Assembly: GCF_039535785.1 (NCBI RefSeq)
Contig: NZ_BAAAXV010000008.1
Location: forward strand, 930,001 to 994,000
DNA from: Nonomuraea helvata
GTDB lineage: Bacteria; Actinomycetota; Actinomycetes; Streptosporangiales; Streptosporangiaceae
Length of the DNA stretch: 64,000 nt
Direction: 5' to 3'
Shown here piece after piece: positions 46,014 to 55,497 of the stretch. The notes beneath the pieces were generated by a model. The model searched no databases, had not been told where the DNA came from, and saw only the letters and a program-made list of their open reading frames with translations. The first letter of the stretch is position 1. The number at the start of each line of letters is the position of its first letter. A program made the position numbers and the translations under genes.

Positions 46014-46976
46014 AGTGGGTCCGCTGACAGGCTGCCGAGGTTGCTGGCGCTCGTGCCGTACCTGATGTCCCATCCGGGGGCGCAGGTCGGCGAGGTGGCC
46101 GCGGTGTTCGGGCTGAGCGAGAAGCAGCTCATCGACGACCTGCAGCTCGTGTGGATGTGCGGCCTGCCGGGCCACACCCCGGGCGACCTCATCGACGTCT
46201 CCTGGGACGGCGGCGAGATCATCATCGACAACGCCGACACCATCGCCAGGCCGCTGCGGCTCGGCATCGACGAGGCCAGCGCGCTGCTGGTCGCCCTGCG
46301 CATGCTCGCCGCCACCCCCGAGCTCGCCGAAGTGCCCGGCGACGCGCTGCCCCGGGTGACGGCCAAGCTCGAGCGGGCCGCGGGCGAGGGCGCCGCCACC
46401 GTCAGCAGCCAGCTCGCCGTCGACGTGGACGCCGCCCCCGACGCGCTGCCGCGCGTGCGCGAAGGGCTCACCAGGGGACGGCGGCTGTCGCTGCGCTACT
46501 ACGTGCCGGGGCGCGACGAGGTGACGCCGCGCGAGGTCGACCCCATGCGGATCGTGGTCGTGGACGGCCGGACCTACCTCGAGGGATGGTGCTACCGCGC
46601 CGAGGCGATGCGGCTGTTCAGGCTCGACCGGATGCTCGGCGTGGACGTGCTCGACGTGCCCGCCGATCCGCCGGAGGAGGCCGAGCCCATCGACGTCACC
46701 CGGGGCGTCTTCCGTCCGTCGCCCACCGACGAGCTGGTCGAGCTGGAGCTCAGCGCCGCCGGACGGTGGGTGGCCGAGTACTACCCGTGCGAGCAGGTCA
46801 CCGAGCTGGGCGAGGGGCGCCTGCGGGTGGCGCTGCGGGCCCGCGACGAGGACTGGATACTCAAGCTGGCGCTGCGCCTGGGCGACACCGGCCGGGTCGT
46901 CTCGCCGCCGGAGATGGCCGAGACCGTACGGCAGGAGGCCGAGCGCGCCCTGGCCCTGTACGCTCACCAGTCATGA
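46011..46976 (+). CDS. pafC: WYL-domain transcriptional regulator PafC
   Basis: This 321-residue partner of PafB has an N-terminal HTH (LPRLLALVPYLMSHPGAQVGEVAAVFG) and a WYL domain (VDPMRIVVVDGRTYLEGWCYRAEAMRLFRLDRM). The ATG at 46011 is provided with AGGAGG by the start-site repeat. Its stop overlaps the next small membrane gene by four bases (ATGA). It is the second half of the PafBC heterodimer linked to the DNA-damage response in mycobacteria. Confidence 0.93.
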   Translation: MSGSADRLPRLLALVPYLMSHPGAQVGEVAAVFGLSEKQLIDDLQLVWMCGLPGHTPGDLIDVSWDGGEIIIDNADTIARPLRLGIDEASALLVALRMLAATPELAEVPGDALPRVTAKLERAAGEGAATVSSQLAVDVDAAPDALPRVREGLTRGRRLSLRYYVPGRDEVTPREVDPMRIVVVDGRTYLEGWCYRAEAMRLFRLDRMLGVDVLDVPADPPEEAEPIDVTRGVFRPSPTDELVELELSAAGRWVAEYYPCEQVTELGEGRLRVALRARDEDWILKLALRLGDTGRVVSPPEMAETVRQEAERALALYAHQS

Positions 46977-47173
46977 CGTGGATCTACGTGGCGATCGGGC
47001 TGGGCGTGTGCGGGCTGGCGGTGCTCGGGATCGCGGGTGCCCGGGTCGTCGTGGCGGCACGTACTCTGAAGGGGGAAATCGCTGAGGCGACAGCCCAGCT
47101 GGAGCCGAGGCGGGTCAGATTGACGGGCCGAGGGGATGAGACCATGCCCCAGGCAGCGTACGATCGTGGCTGA
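46973..47173 (+). CDS. Small single-pass membrane protein before tatA
   Basis: The 66-residue product starts MTWIYVAIGLGVCGLAVLGIAG, a single membrane helix, followed by an amphipathic, charged tail. The ATG at 46973 overlaps the pafC stop, so it is translationally coupled. Such genes between pafC and tatA have no known role. It is followed by tatA after 29 bp and could be an accessory of the Tat system, though that is only a position-based guess. Confidence 0.7.
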   Translation: MTWIYVAIGLGVCGLAVLGIAGARVVVAARTLKGEIAEATAQLEPRRVRLTGRGDETMPQAAYDRG

Positions 47174-47202
47174 AACAGGCACTCGCTAGAAAAGGGCGTT
47201 TC

Positions 47203-47535
47203 ATGTCGAATCTCGGAGTTCCCGAACTTCTGATCATCGCGCTGGTGCTCGTGTTGCTGTTCGGTGCCAAGAAGCTGCCCGAGATGGCCCGCGGCGTCGG
47301 CAGGTCGCTGCGCATCTTCAAGTCCGAGACGGCCAAGCTGCGCGAGGACGACGACGACACCCACACCGTCCAGGCCCAGGCACAGGCACCCGCTCAGCCG
47401 CAGCCCGCCCAGCCGCAGCCCGCGCCGCAGATCCAGGCCCCGCCCGCGCTCTCGGTCGAGGAGCAGGCCAGGCAGCTGGAGGAGCAGGCCGCCAAGCTGC
47501 GCGCCAGCGCCGCCCAGGCCGACAAGCACGCCTGA
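47203..47535 (+). CDS. tatA: Twin-arginine translocase subunit TatA
   Basis: This 110-residue protein has an N-terminal membrane helix (PELLIIALVLVLLFG), the conserved FGAKKLPEMARGVGRSLRIF amphipathic helix and a Gln/Pro/Ala-rich tail. TatA forms the pore-like part of the Tat system, which exports folded proteins. It precedes tatC. The tail (QAQAPAQPQPAQPQPAPQ) is repetitive. Confidence 0.95.
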   Translation: MSNLGVPELLIIALVLVLLFGAKKLPEMARGVGRSLRIFKSETAKLREDDDDTHTVQAQAQAPAQPQPAQPQPAPQIQAPPALSVEEQARQLEEQAAKLRASAAQADKHA

Positions 47536-47570
47536 CCACCCCCATCCCTCCTCGTCACCTGGACTGCTAG

Positions 47571-48455
47571 ATGGCGCTGCTCAAACGGTCAAGCCAGCCC
47601 GCGCCTGACCCCGAGGGCCGCATGCCCCTCATGGAGCACCTGCGCGAGCTGCGCAACCGGCTGCTCATCGCGGCTATCGCCGTCGTCGTGGGCATCATCA
47701 TCGGGTGGATCTTCTTCGATCCGGTCTGGGCGTTCATCAAGGAGCCGTTCTGCGAGACGCCGCAAGCCCAGCAGTTGCGCCCAGGCCAGTGCACGCTGAC
47801 CTACGGCGGCATCTTCCAGTCGTTCTTCCTGACACTGAAGATCTCGGCGCTGGTCGGCGTCCTCGTGTCCTCACCCGTCTGGCTCTACCAGATCTGGGCC
47901 TTCGTCACCCCGGCCCTCTACCGTAACGAGAAGCGTTACTCGATCGCCTTCCTCGGGCTGGCCATCCCGCTGTTCGGGGTCGGCGCCGTGCTCGCGTACG
48001 TGATCATGGACACCAGCCTGGCCATCCTGCTCGGGTTCGCACCGAGCGACACCTTGCCAGTCATCCAGATCGACGAGTACGTCAACTACGTACTCATCAT
48101 GATCGTGATCTTCGGCGTCTCGTTCGAGCTGCCGTTGCTCCTGGTGTTCCTCAACATCATCGGCGTGCTTCCCCACGCCACGGTCAAGAAGCACCGCCGC
48201 TGGGTGGTCTTCGCCATGTTCGTCTTCGGCGCGGTCATCACGCCCGGCGGCGATCCGCTGACGATGATGGCGCTGGCCGCGCCCATGGTCGTGCTCTACT
48301 TCCTGGCCGAGTTCTTCATGTACATGCGCGAGAAGCGCATGCCCGCCACCGAGGACTTCTCCCATCTGTCCGACGACGAGGCCTCGCCGCTGGTTGAGGA
48401 CTCCGCCTCGCTCGATGACGAGCGCCCCGGGGAGGATTCCGGTTCGGCGCGATAG
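47571..48455 (+). CDS. tatC: Twin-arginine translocase subunit TatC
   Basis: The 294-residue protein has six membrane helices and begins near MPLMEHLRELRNRLLIAA, the cytoplasmic motif that binds the twin-arginine signal. FVTPALYRNEKRY is also conserved. The C-terminal tail is acidic (SHLSDDEASPLVEDSASLDDE). It acts with TatA at the inner membrane. The gene lies 35 bp after tatA and 16 bp before the lipid kinase gene. Confidence 0.95.
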   Translation: MALLKRSSQPAPDPEGRMPLMEHLRELRNRLLIAAIAVVVGIIIGWIFFDPVWAFIKEPFCETPQAQQLRPGQCTLTYGGIFQSFFLTLKISALVGVLVSSPVWLYQIWAFVTPALYRNEKRYSIAFLGLAIPLFGVGAVLAYVIMDTSLAILLGFAPSDTLPVIQIDEYVNYVLIMIVIFGVSFELPLLLVFLNIIGVLPHATVKKHRRWVVFAMFVFGAVITPGGDPLTMMALAAPMVVLYFLAEFFMYMREKRMPATEDFSHLSDDEASPLVEDSASLDDERPGEDSGSAR

Positions 48456-48471
48456 GCGATAAGTTCCGGGC

Positions 48472-49359
48472 GTGTCCCCTCAACTCGCCCTGCTCGTCAA
48501 CCCCGCCGCCCGCGGCGGCCGCACGGTGCGCCTGCTGGAGCCCGTGGCGCGGCGGCTGCGTGCCGGAGGGGCCGAGCTGTCGGTGATCGTCGGCGACGAC
48601 GCCGCCGACGCGCTGGAACGCGCCTGCACCGCCGTGGTCGAGCGCCCCGACGCGCTCGTGGCCTTCGGCGGCGACGGGCTGGTCCACCTGGCCGTCCAGG
48701 CCGTGGCCGGCACCGGCGTGCCGCTCGGCATCATCCCGGCCGGCACCGGCAACGACATCGCGGCCGCGCTCGGGCTGCCCTGCGATGACCCCGTCGCCGC
48801 CGCCCGCACGGTGCTGCGCATGAAGCCGCGCCTGTTCGACGCCGCCCGGATCGTGGCCGGATCCGCCGACGAGCTGTTCGCGGGGGTGATGTGCTGCGGC
48901 TTCGACTCCCGCGTGAACGAGCGGGCCAACCGCCTGACCTGGCCGCCCGGCATGGGCCGGTACGTGCTGGCCACGGCGCAGGAGCTGCGGTCCTTCCGGC
49001 CGATCCCGTTCCGGGTGACCCTCGACGAGGACGAGGTCGTCGAGCGGGAGGTCATGCTGGTCGCCGTGGGCAACACGCGCTCCTACGGGGCGGGCATGCG
49101 GGTGTGCCCGGACGCGCGGCCCGACGACGGGCTGCTGGACGTGATGATGCTGGACGCCGTGTCGAAGGCCGAGTTCGTGCGGGTGTTCCCGAGCGTGTAC
49201 CGGGGGACGCACGTGGGGCATCCGGCGGTGTCGGTGCGGCGGGTGCGCAGCGTGCGGCTGGAGGCTCCCGACGTGGTCGCCTACGCCGACGGTGAGCGCG
49301 TGGGATCGGCGCCGGTGCACTGCGAGGTGCGCCCCGGAGCGCTGCGCGTGCTCGTTTGA
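48472..49359 (+). CDS. Diacylglycerol kinase-family lipid kinase
   Basis: This 295-residue protein has the DAGK catalytic fold: LALLVNPAARGG at the N-terminus, the nucleotide loop VAFGGDGLVH and GIIPAGTGNDIAAALG. The C-terminal half contains the GVMCCGFDS, RSYGAGMRVCPDARPDDGLLDVMML region. It likely phosphorylates a lipid such as diacylglycerol or a related membrane lipid. GTG at 48472 is the start. It is probably in one transcript with tatC. Confidence 0.88.
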   Translation: MSPQLALLVNPAARGGRTVRLLEPVARRLRAGGAELSVIVGDDAADALERACTAVVERPDALVAFGGDGLVHLAVQAVAGTGVPLGIIPAGTGNDIAAALGLPCDDPVAAARTVLRMKPRLFDAARIVAGSADELFAGVMCCGFDSRVNERANRLTWPPGMGRYVLATAQELRSFRPIPFRVTLDEDEVVEREVMLVAVGNTRSYGAGMRVCPDARPDDGLLDVMMLDAVSKAEFVRVFPSVYRGTHVGHPAVSVRRVRSVRLEAPDVVAYADGERVGSAPVHCEVRPGALRVLV

Positions 49360-49465
49360 GATCTACATTGTAAAGGCGCCTGGCCGGGGTGGCCCGGGGG
49401 AGCCGGATGACCTTGCGGAGCACGGTGGGACCGACCGGAATGGCGATTTCGGTAGGCTGGCGGGT

Positions 49466-52201
49466 ATGACAACGCCAGCGGAACGCTATGCGGCCTTCCG
49501 TCAGAGACATGGGGACGACGGGGCCGCGCTGAGATCGTTCCGAGGTCTCTACGACTTCGAGCTGGACGACTTCCAGCTGGACGCCTGCCGAGCCCTGGAG
49601 GCCGGTGACGGAGTCCTGGTGGCGGCGCCCACGGGGTCGGGCAAGACGGTCGTCGGCGAGTTCGCCGTTCACCTGGCCCTGGAGCAGGGCCGCAAATGCT
49701 TCTACACCACCCCCATCAAGGCGCTGTCCAACCAGAAGTACAACGACCTGGTCAAGCGCTACGGCACCGCCAAGGTCGGCCTGCTGACCGGCGACAACAG
49801 CGTCAACGGCGAGGCCCCCATCGTGGTCATGACCACCGAGGTGCTGCGCAACATGCTCTACGCCGGGTCGGCGACGCTGGCCGGGCTCGGGTTCGTGGTG
49901 ATGGACGAGGTCCACTACCTGGCCGACCGGTTCCGCGGCGCGGTCTGGGAAGAGGTGATCATCCACCTGCCGGAGTCGGTGCGTCTGGTGGCGCTGTCGG
50001 CGACCGTGAGCAACGCCGAGGAGTTCGGCGAGTGGATGGGCGAGGTGCGCGGCGACACCACGGTGATCGTGGACGAGCACCGTCCTGTGCCGCTGTGGCA
50101 GCACATGATGGTCGGCAACCGCCTCTACGACATGTTCATGAACGACGACCTGACGCTGCGCATCAACCCCACGCTGATGCGGGTGACGCGCGACGCCGAG
50201 CGGCTGATGGCGGGCCGGGGCAGGCGCGGCTACGGCCGGCCGCAGCGCTCGCGGCCGCCGGACCGGGTGCAGGTGATCGAGAAGCTCGACGCCGAGGGGC
50301 TGCTGCCGGCGATCACGTTCATCTTCTCCCGCGCCGGCTGCGACGCCGCCGTCCAGCAGTGCCTGTACGCCGGGATCCGGCTCACCACCGACCGCGAGCA
50401 GCACGAGATCAGGCAGCTCGTGGACGAGCGCACCGCGCACCTGCCCGACGAGGACCTGGCCGTCCTGGGCTACCTGGAGTGGCGTGACTGCCTCGAGCGC
50501 GGGCTGGCGGCGCACCACGCGGGGATGCTGCCGGCGTTCAAGGAGGTCGTGGAGGAGCTGTTCACGCGCGGGCTGGTCAAGGCCGTGTTCGCCACCGAGA
50601 CGCTCGCCCTGGGCATCAACATGCCGGCCCGCAGCGTGGTGATCGAGAAACTCGACAAGTGGAACGGCGAGACCCACGCCGACCTGACGCCCGGCGAGTA
50701 CACCCAGCTCACCGGGCGGGCCGGGCGGCGGGGCATCGACGTCGAGGGCCACGCGGTGGTGCTGTGGCAGGTGGGCATGGATCCGCTGTCGGTGGCGGGC
50801 CTGGCCGGCACGCGTACGTACCCGCTGCGCTCCAGCTTCCAGCCCTCCTACAACATGGCGGTCAACCTCGTCGGCCAGTTCGGCAGGGAGCGCGCCAGGA
50901 CGCTGCTGGAGGAGTCGTTCGCGCAGTTCCAGGCCGACCGGGCGGTCGTGGGGCTGGCCAAGCAGCTGCGCAAGCACGAGGAGGCCCTGGAGGGCTACCA
51001 GGAGGCGATGACCTGCCACCTGGGCGACTTCCCCGAGTACGCGGCGCTGCGCCGCAGGCTCACCGACCGGGAGGCAGAGCTGGCCAAGCAGCGCGGTGCG
51101 GCGCGCCGGGCCGCCGCCGTGCGGTCGCTGGAGGCGCTGGAGCCGGGCGACGTCATCCGGGTGCCCGGCGGGCGCAGGGCGGGGCTGGCGATCGTGCTCG
51201 ACCCCGGCCGCAACCCGCGCGGCCGTGGCGCCGACACCGGGCCGAGCCCGCTCGTGCTGACCATCGGCAAGCAGGTGAAGAAGCTCGACCCCTCCGACTT
51301 CCCCGTCCCGGTCGAGCCCCTCGAGAAGCTGCGCATCCCGAAGAACTTCAACGGCCGCTCGCCCAAGGAGCGCGCCAACCTCGTCTCCACGCTGCTCGCC
51401 AAGATCGGCGACCGCGACCTGGGCAAGCCGGTCAGGGCGCGCGACCACACGGTGGAGGACGAGGAGGTCAACGAGCTGCGCCGGCGCATCCGCCAGCACC
51501 CGTGCCACGGCTGCGACGAGCGCGAGGACCACGCCCGCTGGGCCGAGCGCTACTACAAGCTGCTGCGTGAGACCGAAGGGCTGCGCCGCCGCGTCGAGGG
51601 CCGCTCGCATGTCATCTCGCGTACGTTCGACCGCATCTGCTCGGTGCTGGAGCAGCTGGGCTACCTCGAGGGCGAGGCCGTCACCGACGAGGGCCGCCGC
51701 CTGGGCCGCATCTACACCGAGCTGGACCTGCTGACCGCCGAGTGCCTGCGCCAGGGCCTGTGGGAGGAGCTCGACCCGGCCGAGCTGGCGGCGTGCGTGT
51801 CGGCGCTGGTGTTCGAGTCGCGGGCGTCCGACGACGCGCGCCGTCCCAAGGTCCCCGCCGGGCACACCCAGGAGGCGCTGTCGGCGATGGTCCGGCTGTG
51901 GGGCGAGCTGGAGGGCATCGAGTCCGACCACGGGCTCTCCACGATCAGGGAGCCCGACATGGCGTTCGCCTGGGCGGCCTTCCGGTGGACGAAGGGGCAC
52001 ACCCTCGACGCGGTGCTCAGGGACGGCGTCAACGGCAACGAGCTGGCGGCCGGCGACTTCGTACGGTGGATCAAGCAGCTCATGGACCTGCTCAGCCAGC
52101 TCGGCGACGCGGCGCCGGCAGGCAGCAAGATCAAGCAGACGGCGGGCAAGGCGATCGACGGGATGCGGCGCGGCGTGGTGGCCTACTCCTCGCTCACCTG
52201 A
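49466..52201 (+). CDS. helY: Ski2-like DEAD/DEAH-box helicase HelY
   Basis: The 911-residue helicase has motif I AAPTGSGKTVVGEF, motif II VVMDEVHYLADRF, motif III LSATVSN and motif VI TGRAGRRG. A long C-terminal region of about 400 residues follows, with a DSHCT-like helical part. From memory, mycobacteria carry helY next to tatAC too (Rv2092c). It presumably unwinds RNA or DNA in an ATP-dependent way. The ATG at 49466 fits the family start MTTPAERYAAFRQRH; the frame is open farther upstream but without ribosome binding signals. A 9-bp hairpin follows the stop. Confidence 0.92.
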   Translation: MTTPAERYAAFRQRHGDDGAALRSFRGLYDFELDDFQLDACRALEAGDGVLVAAPTGSGKTVVGEFAVHLALEQGRKCFYTTPIKALSNQKYNDLVKRYGTAKVGLLTGDNSVNGEAPIVVMTTEVLRNMLYAGSATLAGLGFVVMDEVHYLADRFRGAVWEEVIIHLPESVRLVALSATVSNAEEFGEWMGEVRGDTTVIVDEHRPVPLWQHMMVGNRLYDMFMNDDLTLRINPTLMRVTRDAERLMAGRGRRGYGRPQRSRPPDRVQVIEKLDAEGLLPAITFIFSRAGCDAAVQQCLYAGIRLTTDREQHEIRQLVDERTAHLPDEDLAVLGYLEWRDCLERGLAAHHAGMLPAFKEVVEELFTRGLVKAVFATETLALGINMPARSVVIEKLDKWNGETHADLTPGEYTQLTGRAGRRGIDVEGHAVVLWQVGMDPLSVAGLAGTRTYPLRSSFQPSYNMAVNLVGQFGRERARTLLEESFAQFQADRAVVGLAKQLRKHEEALEGYQEAMTCHLGDFPEYAALRRRLTDREAELAKQRGAARRAAAVRSLEALEPGDVIRVPGGRRAGLAIVLDPGRNPRGRGADTGPSPLVLTIGKQVKKLDPSDFPVPVEPLEKLRIPKNFNGRSPKERANLVSTLLAKIGDRDLGKPVRARDHTVEDEEVNELRRRIRQHPCHGCDEREDHARWAERYYKLLRETEGLRRRVEGRSHVISRTFDRICSVLEQLGYLEGEAVTDEGRRLGRIYTELDLLTAECLRQGLWEELDPAELAACVSALVFESRASDDARRPKVPAGHTQEALSAMVRLWGELEGIESDHGLSTIREPDMAFAWAAFRWTKGHTLDAVLRDGVNGNELAAGDFVRWIKQLMDLLSQLGDAAPAGSKIKQTAGKAIDGMRRGVVAYSSLT

Positions 52202-52207
52202 GCACAC

Positions 52208-52246
52208 GGCTGGAGGCGCCGCTCGCCCGGCGGGCGTCCTCCAGCC
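52208..52246 (+). terminator. Terminator hairpin after helY
   Basis: GGCTGGAGG and CCTCCAGCC form a perfect 9-bp stem, with further GCC/GGC pairing inside the loop, seven bases after the helY stop. Confidence 0.55.
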
Positions 52247-52320
52247 TCCCCGTAGGCCGGCCCGGCCTCTCTGAGGGCCACCGGGCCTCTCTGAAGGCCC
52301 CCGGCGCCGCTAGGACTCCT

Positions 52321-52509
52321 CTAGGACTCCTCCTTGCGCACGCCGTAGATTGTCAGCGCCAGGCCCGCGACGCCTGTCACCGCGCTCGAGATGGTCAGCG
52401 CGGTGCCGTCGAGCCAGCGGTGCAGCAGGCCGAAGCTCTGGCCGAAGACATGCTCGGCGATGAGGCCGCCGAAGCCCTGGATCATGAGAAGAACGCCGAT
52501 GAATGCCAT
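52321..52509 (-). CDS. Small two-helix membrane protein
   Basis: The 62-residue product from ATG 52509 (MAFIGVLLMIQGFGGLIAEHVFG) has two membrane helices separated by a loop containing HRWLDG and ends GVRKEES. No family is recognised. A longer frame from ATG 52545 adds a basic N-terminus (MDPEGHGRDHRR); a GATACT box just upstream of it would make that a leaderless start. The stop lies in a duplicated CTAGGACTCCT pair (near 52312-52333). Confidence 0.55.
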   Translation of the reverse strand: MAFIGVLLMIQGFGGLIAEHVFGQSFGLLHRWLDGTALTISSAVTGVAGLALTIYGVRKEES

Positions 52510-52783
52510 GCGTCGATGATCCCGGCCGTGGCCCTCCGGATCCATCGGACCAAAGTATCGGGCGACCTACACCTTGGAACCAGTTCTGACAAGCATCTTT
52601 GGCGTTCCCGTTACTCCGTTTAGCGGTTGTGTTCTTTTACAAGTGATTTAACGGGTGCGCTGAATGGCCGTTGTCTTCTGGTTCTGCCGGTCAAATCTCT
52701 TTGGAATTGTCGAATTCAACTGCTTTATCGCAAATCTGGTGATAACGTGCGATTTGTGCAAGTCGCCAAACGGGGGAGGAATC
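52510..52783. other. AT-rich region upstream of the peptide-exporter pair
   Basis: By hand count 53 of the 120 bases at 52621-52740 are G or C (44%), clearly below the rest of the window. It holds no gene with sensible coding features. The promoter for the peptide gene is expected here, but no clear -35/-10 pair was found. The composition suggests recent acquisition. Confidence 0.5.
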
Positions 52784-52909
52784 ATGGCCGGCACTCAGCT
52801 CGCACGCGTCGACTTCCAGCAGGGTTGGGGCTGTCACCGCCGCAGGCGTTGCTGGCGCCGTAGGTGGTGGGACGGCGGGTGCTGCCGCCGACAGTGGTGG
52901 GGGTGCTAG
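52784..52909 (+). CDS. Cys/Trp/Arg-rich 41-residue peptide, exporter-linked
   Basis: The predicted peptide has a neutral start (MAGTQLARVDFQQG) and then a strongly cationic part with WGCHRRRRCWRRRWW and GGCCRRQWWGC. It contains five Cys (17, 23, 33, 34, 41), six Trp and ten Arg. GGGAGGA lies four bases before the ATG at 52784, a strong start signal. The stop TAG is followed immediately by the GTG of an ABC exporter, so the two are translated together. It could be a bacteriocin or ribosomally made, modified peptide with a leader ending near Gly14, or a leader peptide that controls exporter expression by attenuation. No modification enzyme is adjacent. The composition is not that of a random GC-rich ORF, but expression is unproven. 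Confidence 0.55.
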   Translation: MAGTQLARVDFQQGWGCHRRRRCWRRRWWDGGCCRRQWWGC

Positions 52910-54715
52910 GTGAGGGTGTCGAACAACACCCTTGAGGGCCGGCGGCACAGCCGTCGGCTCTCATTGACTGTCTCCGGCCGCGAACTCGCACCGGCGATTT
53001 CCCTTCGCCGGACTTTCCGCGAGTTCTGGCCGGACACCCGCGGGTTGCGGCGGCTGTTCGCGGCCGGCGTCGTCTTCGCCGTCCTCGCCGCGCTCTGCGA
53101 GGTCGCCGCCATCCGCCTGTTCGGCCACATCACCGACGAGGTGCTCGCCACCCGGCGGCTGGCCGAGTTCTGGGTTCCGGCGCTGGCCTGGCTGGGGCTG
53201 GCCGCGGTCGCCGGGGTGACGTCGTTCGTGGCGACGTACGTCACCGCGCTGGGCGCGGAACGGTTCCTGCTGGCCCTGCGCGACCGCGTGTACGCGCACG
53301 TCCAGACGCTCGCGCCGGACTTCTCGGAGAACCGGCGCCTCGGCGACCTGATGGCACGGCTGACCGACGACATCGAGGCCATCGAGGAGCTCGTCGGGTC
53401 CGGGCTGGTCAAGGCGCTCACCACCGCTGCCAGCGTGGTGTTCTTCGCCGGGGCGGCCTTCTTCATCCGCTGGGACCTCGCGCTCGTCACGATGGCGCTG
53501 ATCCCGCTGTTCCTGGTCGTCTCCAGGGCGTTCGCGGCCAGGTTCAGGACCGCCGCGGCGCAGGAGCGCGCCAGCAACGGCGCCATGAACAGCGTCCTGG
53601 AGGAGGGGCTGGCCAACCAGCCACTCGTGCAGGCGTACAACCGGCAGCAGACCGAGTCGCGGCGCCTGCACGGCGAGGGCCGCACATGGCTGCGCGCCAA
53701 CATGGCCCAGGCCTGGCTGTCCAGCCTGTACGGCCCCGCCGTCCAGGTCATCGAGACCGTCTGCCTGATCGTCATCCTCGGGTTCGGCGCATGGGAGATC
53801 GCCGCCGGCCGGTTGACGCTGGGCGGCCTGCTCGCCTTCGCCGCGTACCTGGCACTGCTGTATCCGGCGGTGCAGGCACTGGGCGAGCTGGCGCTGACGG
53901 TGTCCGAGGCGGCCGCCGGGGCCGACCGGGTCATCGAGATCCTACGGGTGGAACCCGCCGTCACCGACGCCGCCGGCGCCGTGTCCGCGGGCAGGAGCCG
54001 CGGCCTGGTCGAGTTCGACCGGGTCGGGTTCGCCTACCCGAGGCGGGGACGGCAGGTGCTGCGGGAGCTGTCGTTCACCGCCTCGCCCGGAGAGGTCGTC
54101 GTCGTGGCCGGGCCCAGCGGGGTCGGCAAGTCCACGCTGGTCAAGCTGCTGCTGCGGTTCTACGACCCGGGCGCGGGCCGCATCCTGCTGGACGGGGCCG
54201 ACATCCGGGGCCTGACGCGGCAGTCGCTGCGGGAGAACGTCACGGTCCTGCACCAGGAGATGCTGCTGTTCTCGGGCTCGGTACGCGACAACATCGCCTA
54301 CGGGCGGCCCGACGCCTCGCTCGACGAGGTTGTGGAGGCGGCTCGGGCGGCGGGCGTGCACGACTTCGTCAAGGCGCTGCCCCAGGGGTACGACACGCCG
54401 GTGGGACAGCGCGGCCGGCTCCTGTCCGGCGGGCAGCGGCAGCGGATCGCGATCGCCAGGGCCATCCTGCGCGACACACCGGTGCTGGTGCTCGACGAGC
54501 CCATGACCGGCTTGGACGAGGCCACGGCCACGCAGGTCATGCGGCCGCTGCTGCGGCTCATGGCCGGCCGGACGACGCTCCTGATCACGCACGACCTGCG
54601 GCACCTGCCGGAGGGGGCGCGGGTGGTGGAGCTGTCGCCCGTGCCCCGGCCGCCGGACCGCATCCGGCTGAAGCGCGTCGCCCATCGCCCGCACTCGCTG
54701 TCCCGCGCCACCTGA
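52910..54715 (+). CDS. ABC exporter, fused membrane and ATPase domains
   Basis: The 601-residue half-transporter has six membrane helices in the first 345 residues and an ATPase domain with Walker A AGPSGVGKSTLVK (about 401), Q-loop LHQEMLLFSG, signature LLSGGQRQRIAIARA (about 505), Walker B VLVLDEP (about 525) and H-loop THDLR. It lacks an N-terminal C39 peptidase domain, so it would not cleave a leader itself. It would work as a homodimer exporting a peptide, lipid or drug. GTG at 52910 directly follows the stop of the 41-residue peptide gene. A T-tailed hairpin terminates the pair. Confidence 0.9.
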   Translation: MRVSNNTLEGRRHSRRLSLTVSGRELAPAISLRRTFREFWPDTRGLRRLFAAGVVFAVLAALCEVAAIRLFGHITDEVLATRRLAEFWVPALAWLGLAAVAGVTSFVATYVTALGAERFLLALRDRVYAHVQTLAPDFSENRRLGDLMARLTDDIEAIEELVGSGLVKALTTAASVVFFAGAAFFIRWDLALVTMALIPLFLVVSRAFAARFRTAAAQERASNGAMNSVLEEGLANQPLVQAYNRQQTESRRLHGEGRTWLRANMAQAWLSSLYGPAVQVIETVCLIVILGFGAWEIAAGRLTLGGLLAFAAYLALLYPAVQALGELALTVSEAAAGADRVIEILRVEPAVTDAAGAVSAGRSRGLVEFDRVGFAYPRRGRQVLRELSFTASPGEVVVVAGPSGVGKSTLVKLLLRFYDPGAGRILLDGADIRGLTRQSLRENVTVLHQEMLLFSGSVRDNIAYGRPDASLDEVVEAARAAGVHDFVKALPQGYDTPVGQRGRLLSGGQRQRIAIARAILRDTPVLVLDEPMTGLDEATATQVMRPLLRLMAGRTTLLITHDLRHLPEGARVVELSPVPRPPDRIRLKRVAHRPHSLSRAT

Positions 54716-54755
54716 CCTCACTACCGCCGGGTCCAAACTGCCCGCACCCGAGCCG

Positions 54756-54790
54756 GCACACCCGCCCTACGGGGCGGGTGTGCTGGTTTT
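54756..54790 (+). terminator. Terminator after the ABC exporter
   Basis: GCACACCCGCCC and GGGCGGGTGTGC form a perfect 12-bp stem around TACG, followed by TGGTTTT. It ends the peptide-exporter unit. Confidence 0.85.
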
Positions 54791-54822
54791 CGGGAGGCCC
54801 GTTCAGCACCAGCACGTGAGGA

Positions 54823-54849
54823 GGGCCGCACCGGAACCCGGTGCGGCCC
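54823..54849. terminator. Second hairpin between convergent genes
   Basis: GGGCCGCACCGG and CCGGTGCGGCCC pair perfectly around AAC. It lies between the exporter and the convergent glycine-rich gene and can serve either strand. Confidence 0.6.
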
Positions 54850-54951
54850 TCATTTCCTGCTATTCCGGTGTGGGCGGCTGGCCTGGAACACCTAGGCTCG
54901 ACGGCTCAGGTGTCGCAGAGGCGGAGCGCTCGGACCGGTGCGGGTGATGGA

Positions 54952-55497
<546 letters not shown>

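Noticed and set aside
49052..52207. 1051-codon open frame antisense to helY
   Set aside because: The sense strand encodes all helicase motifs; the antisense product is compositionally biased.
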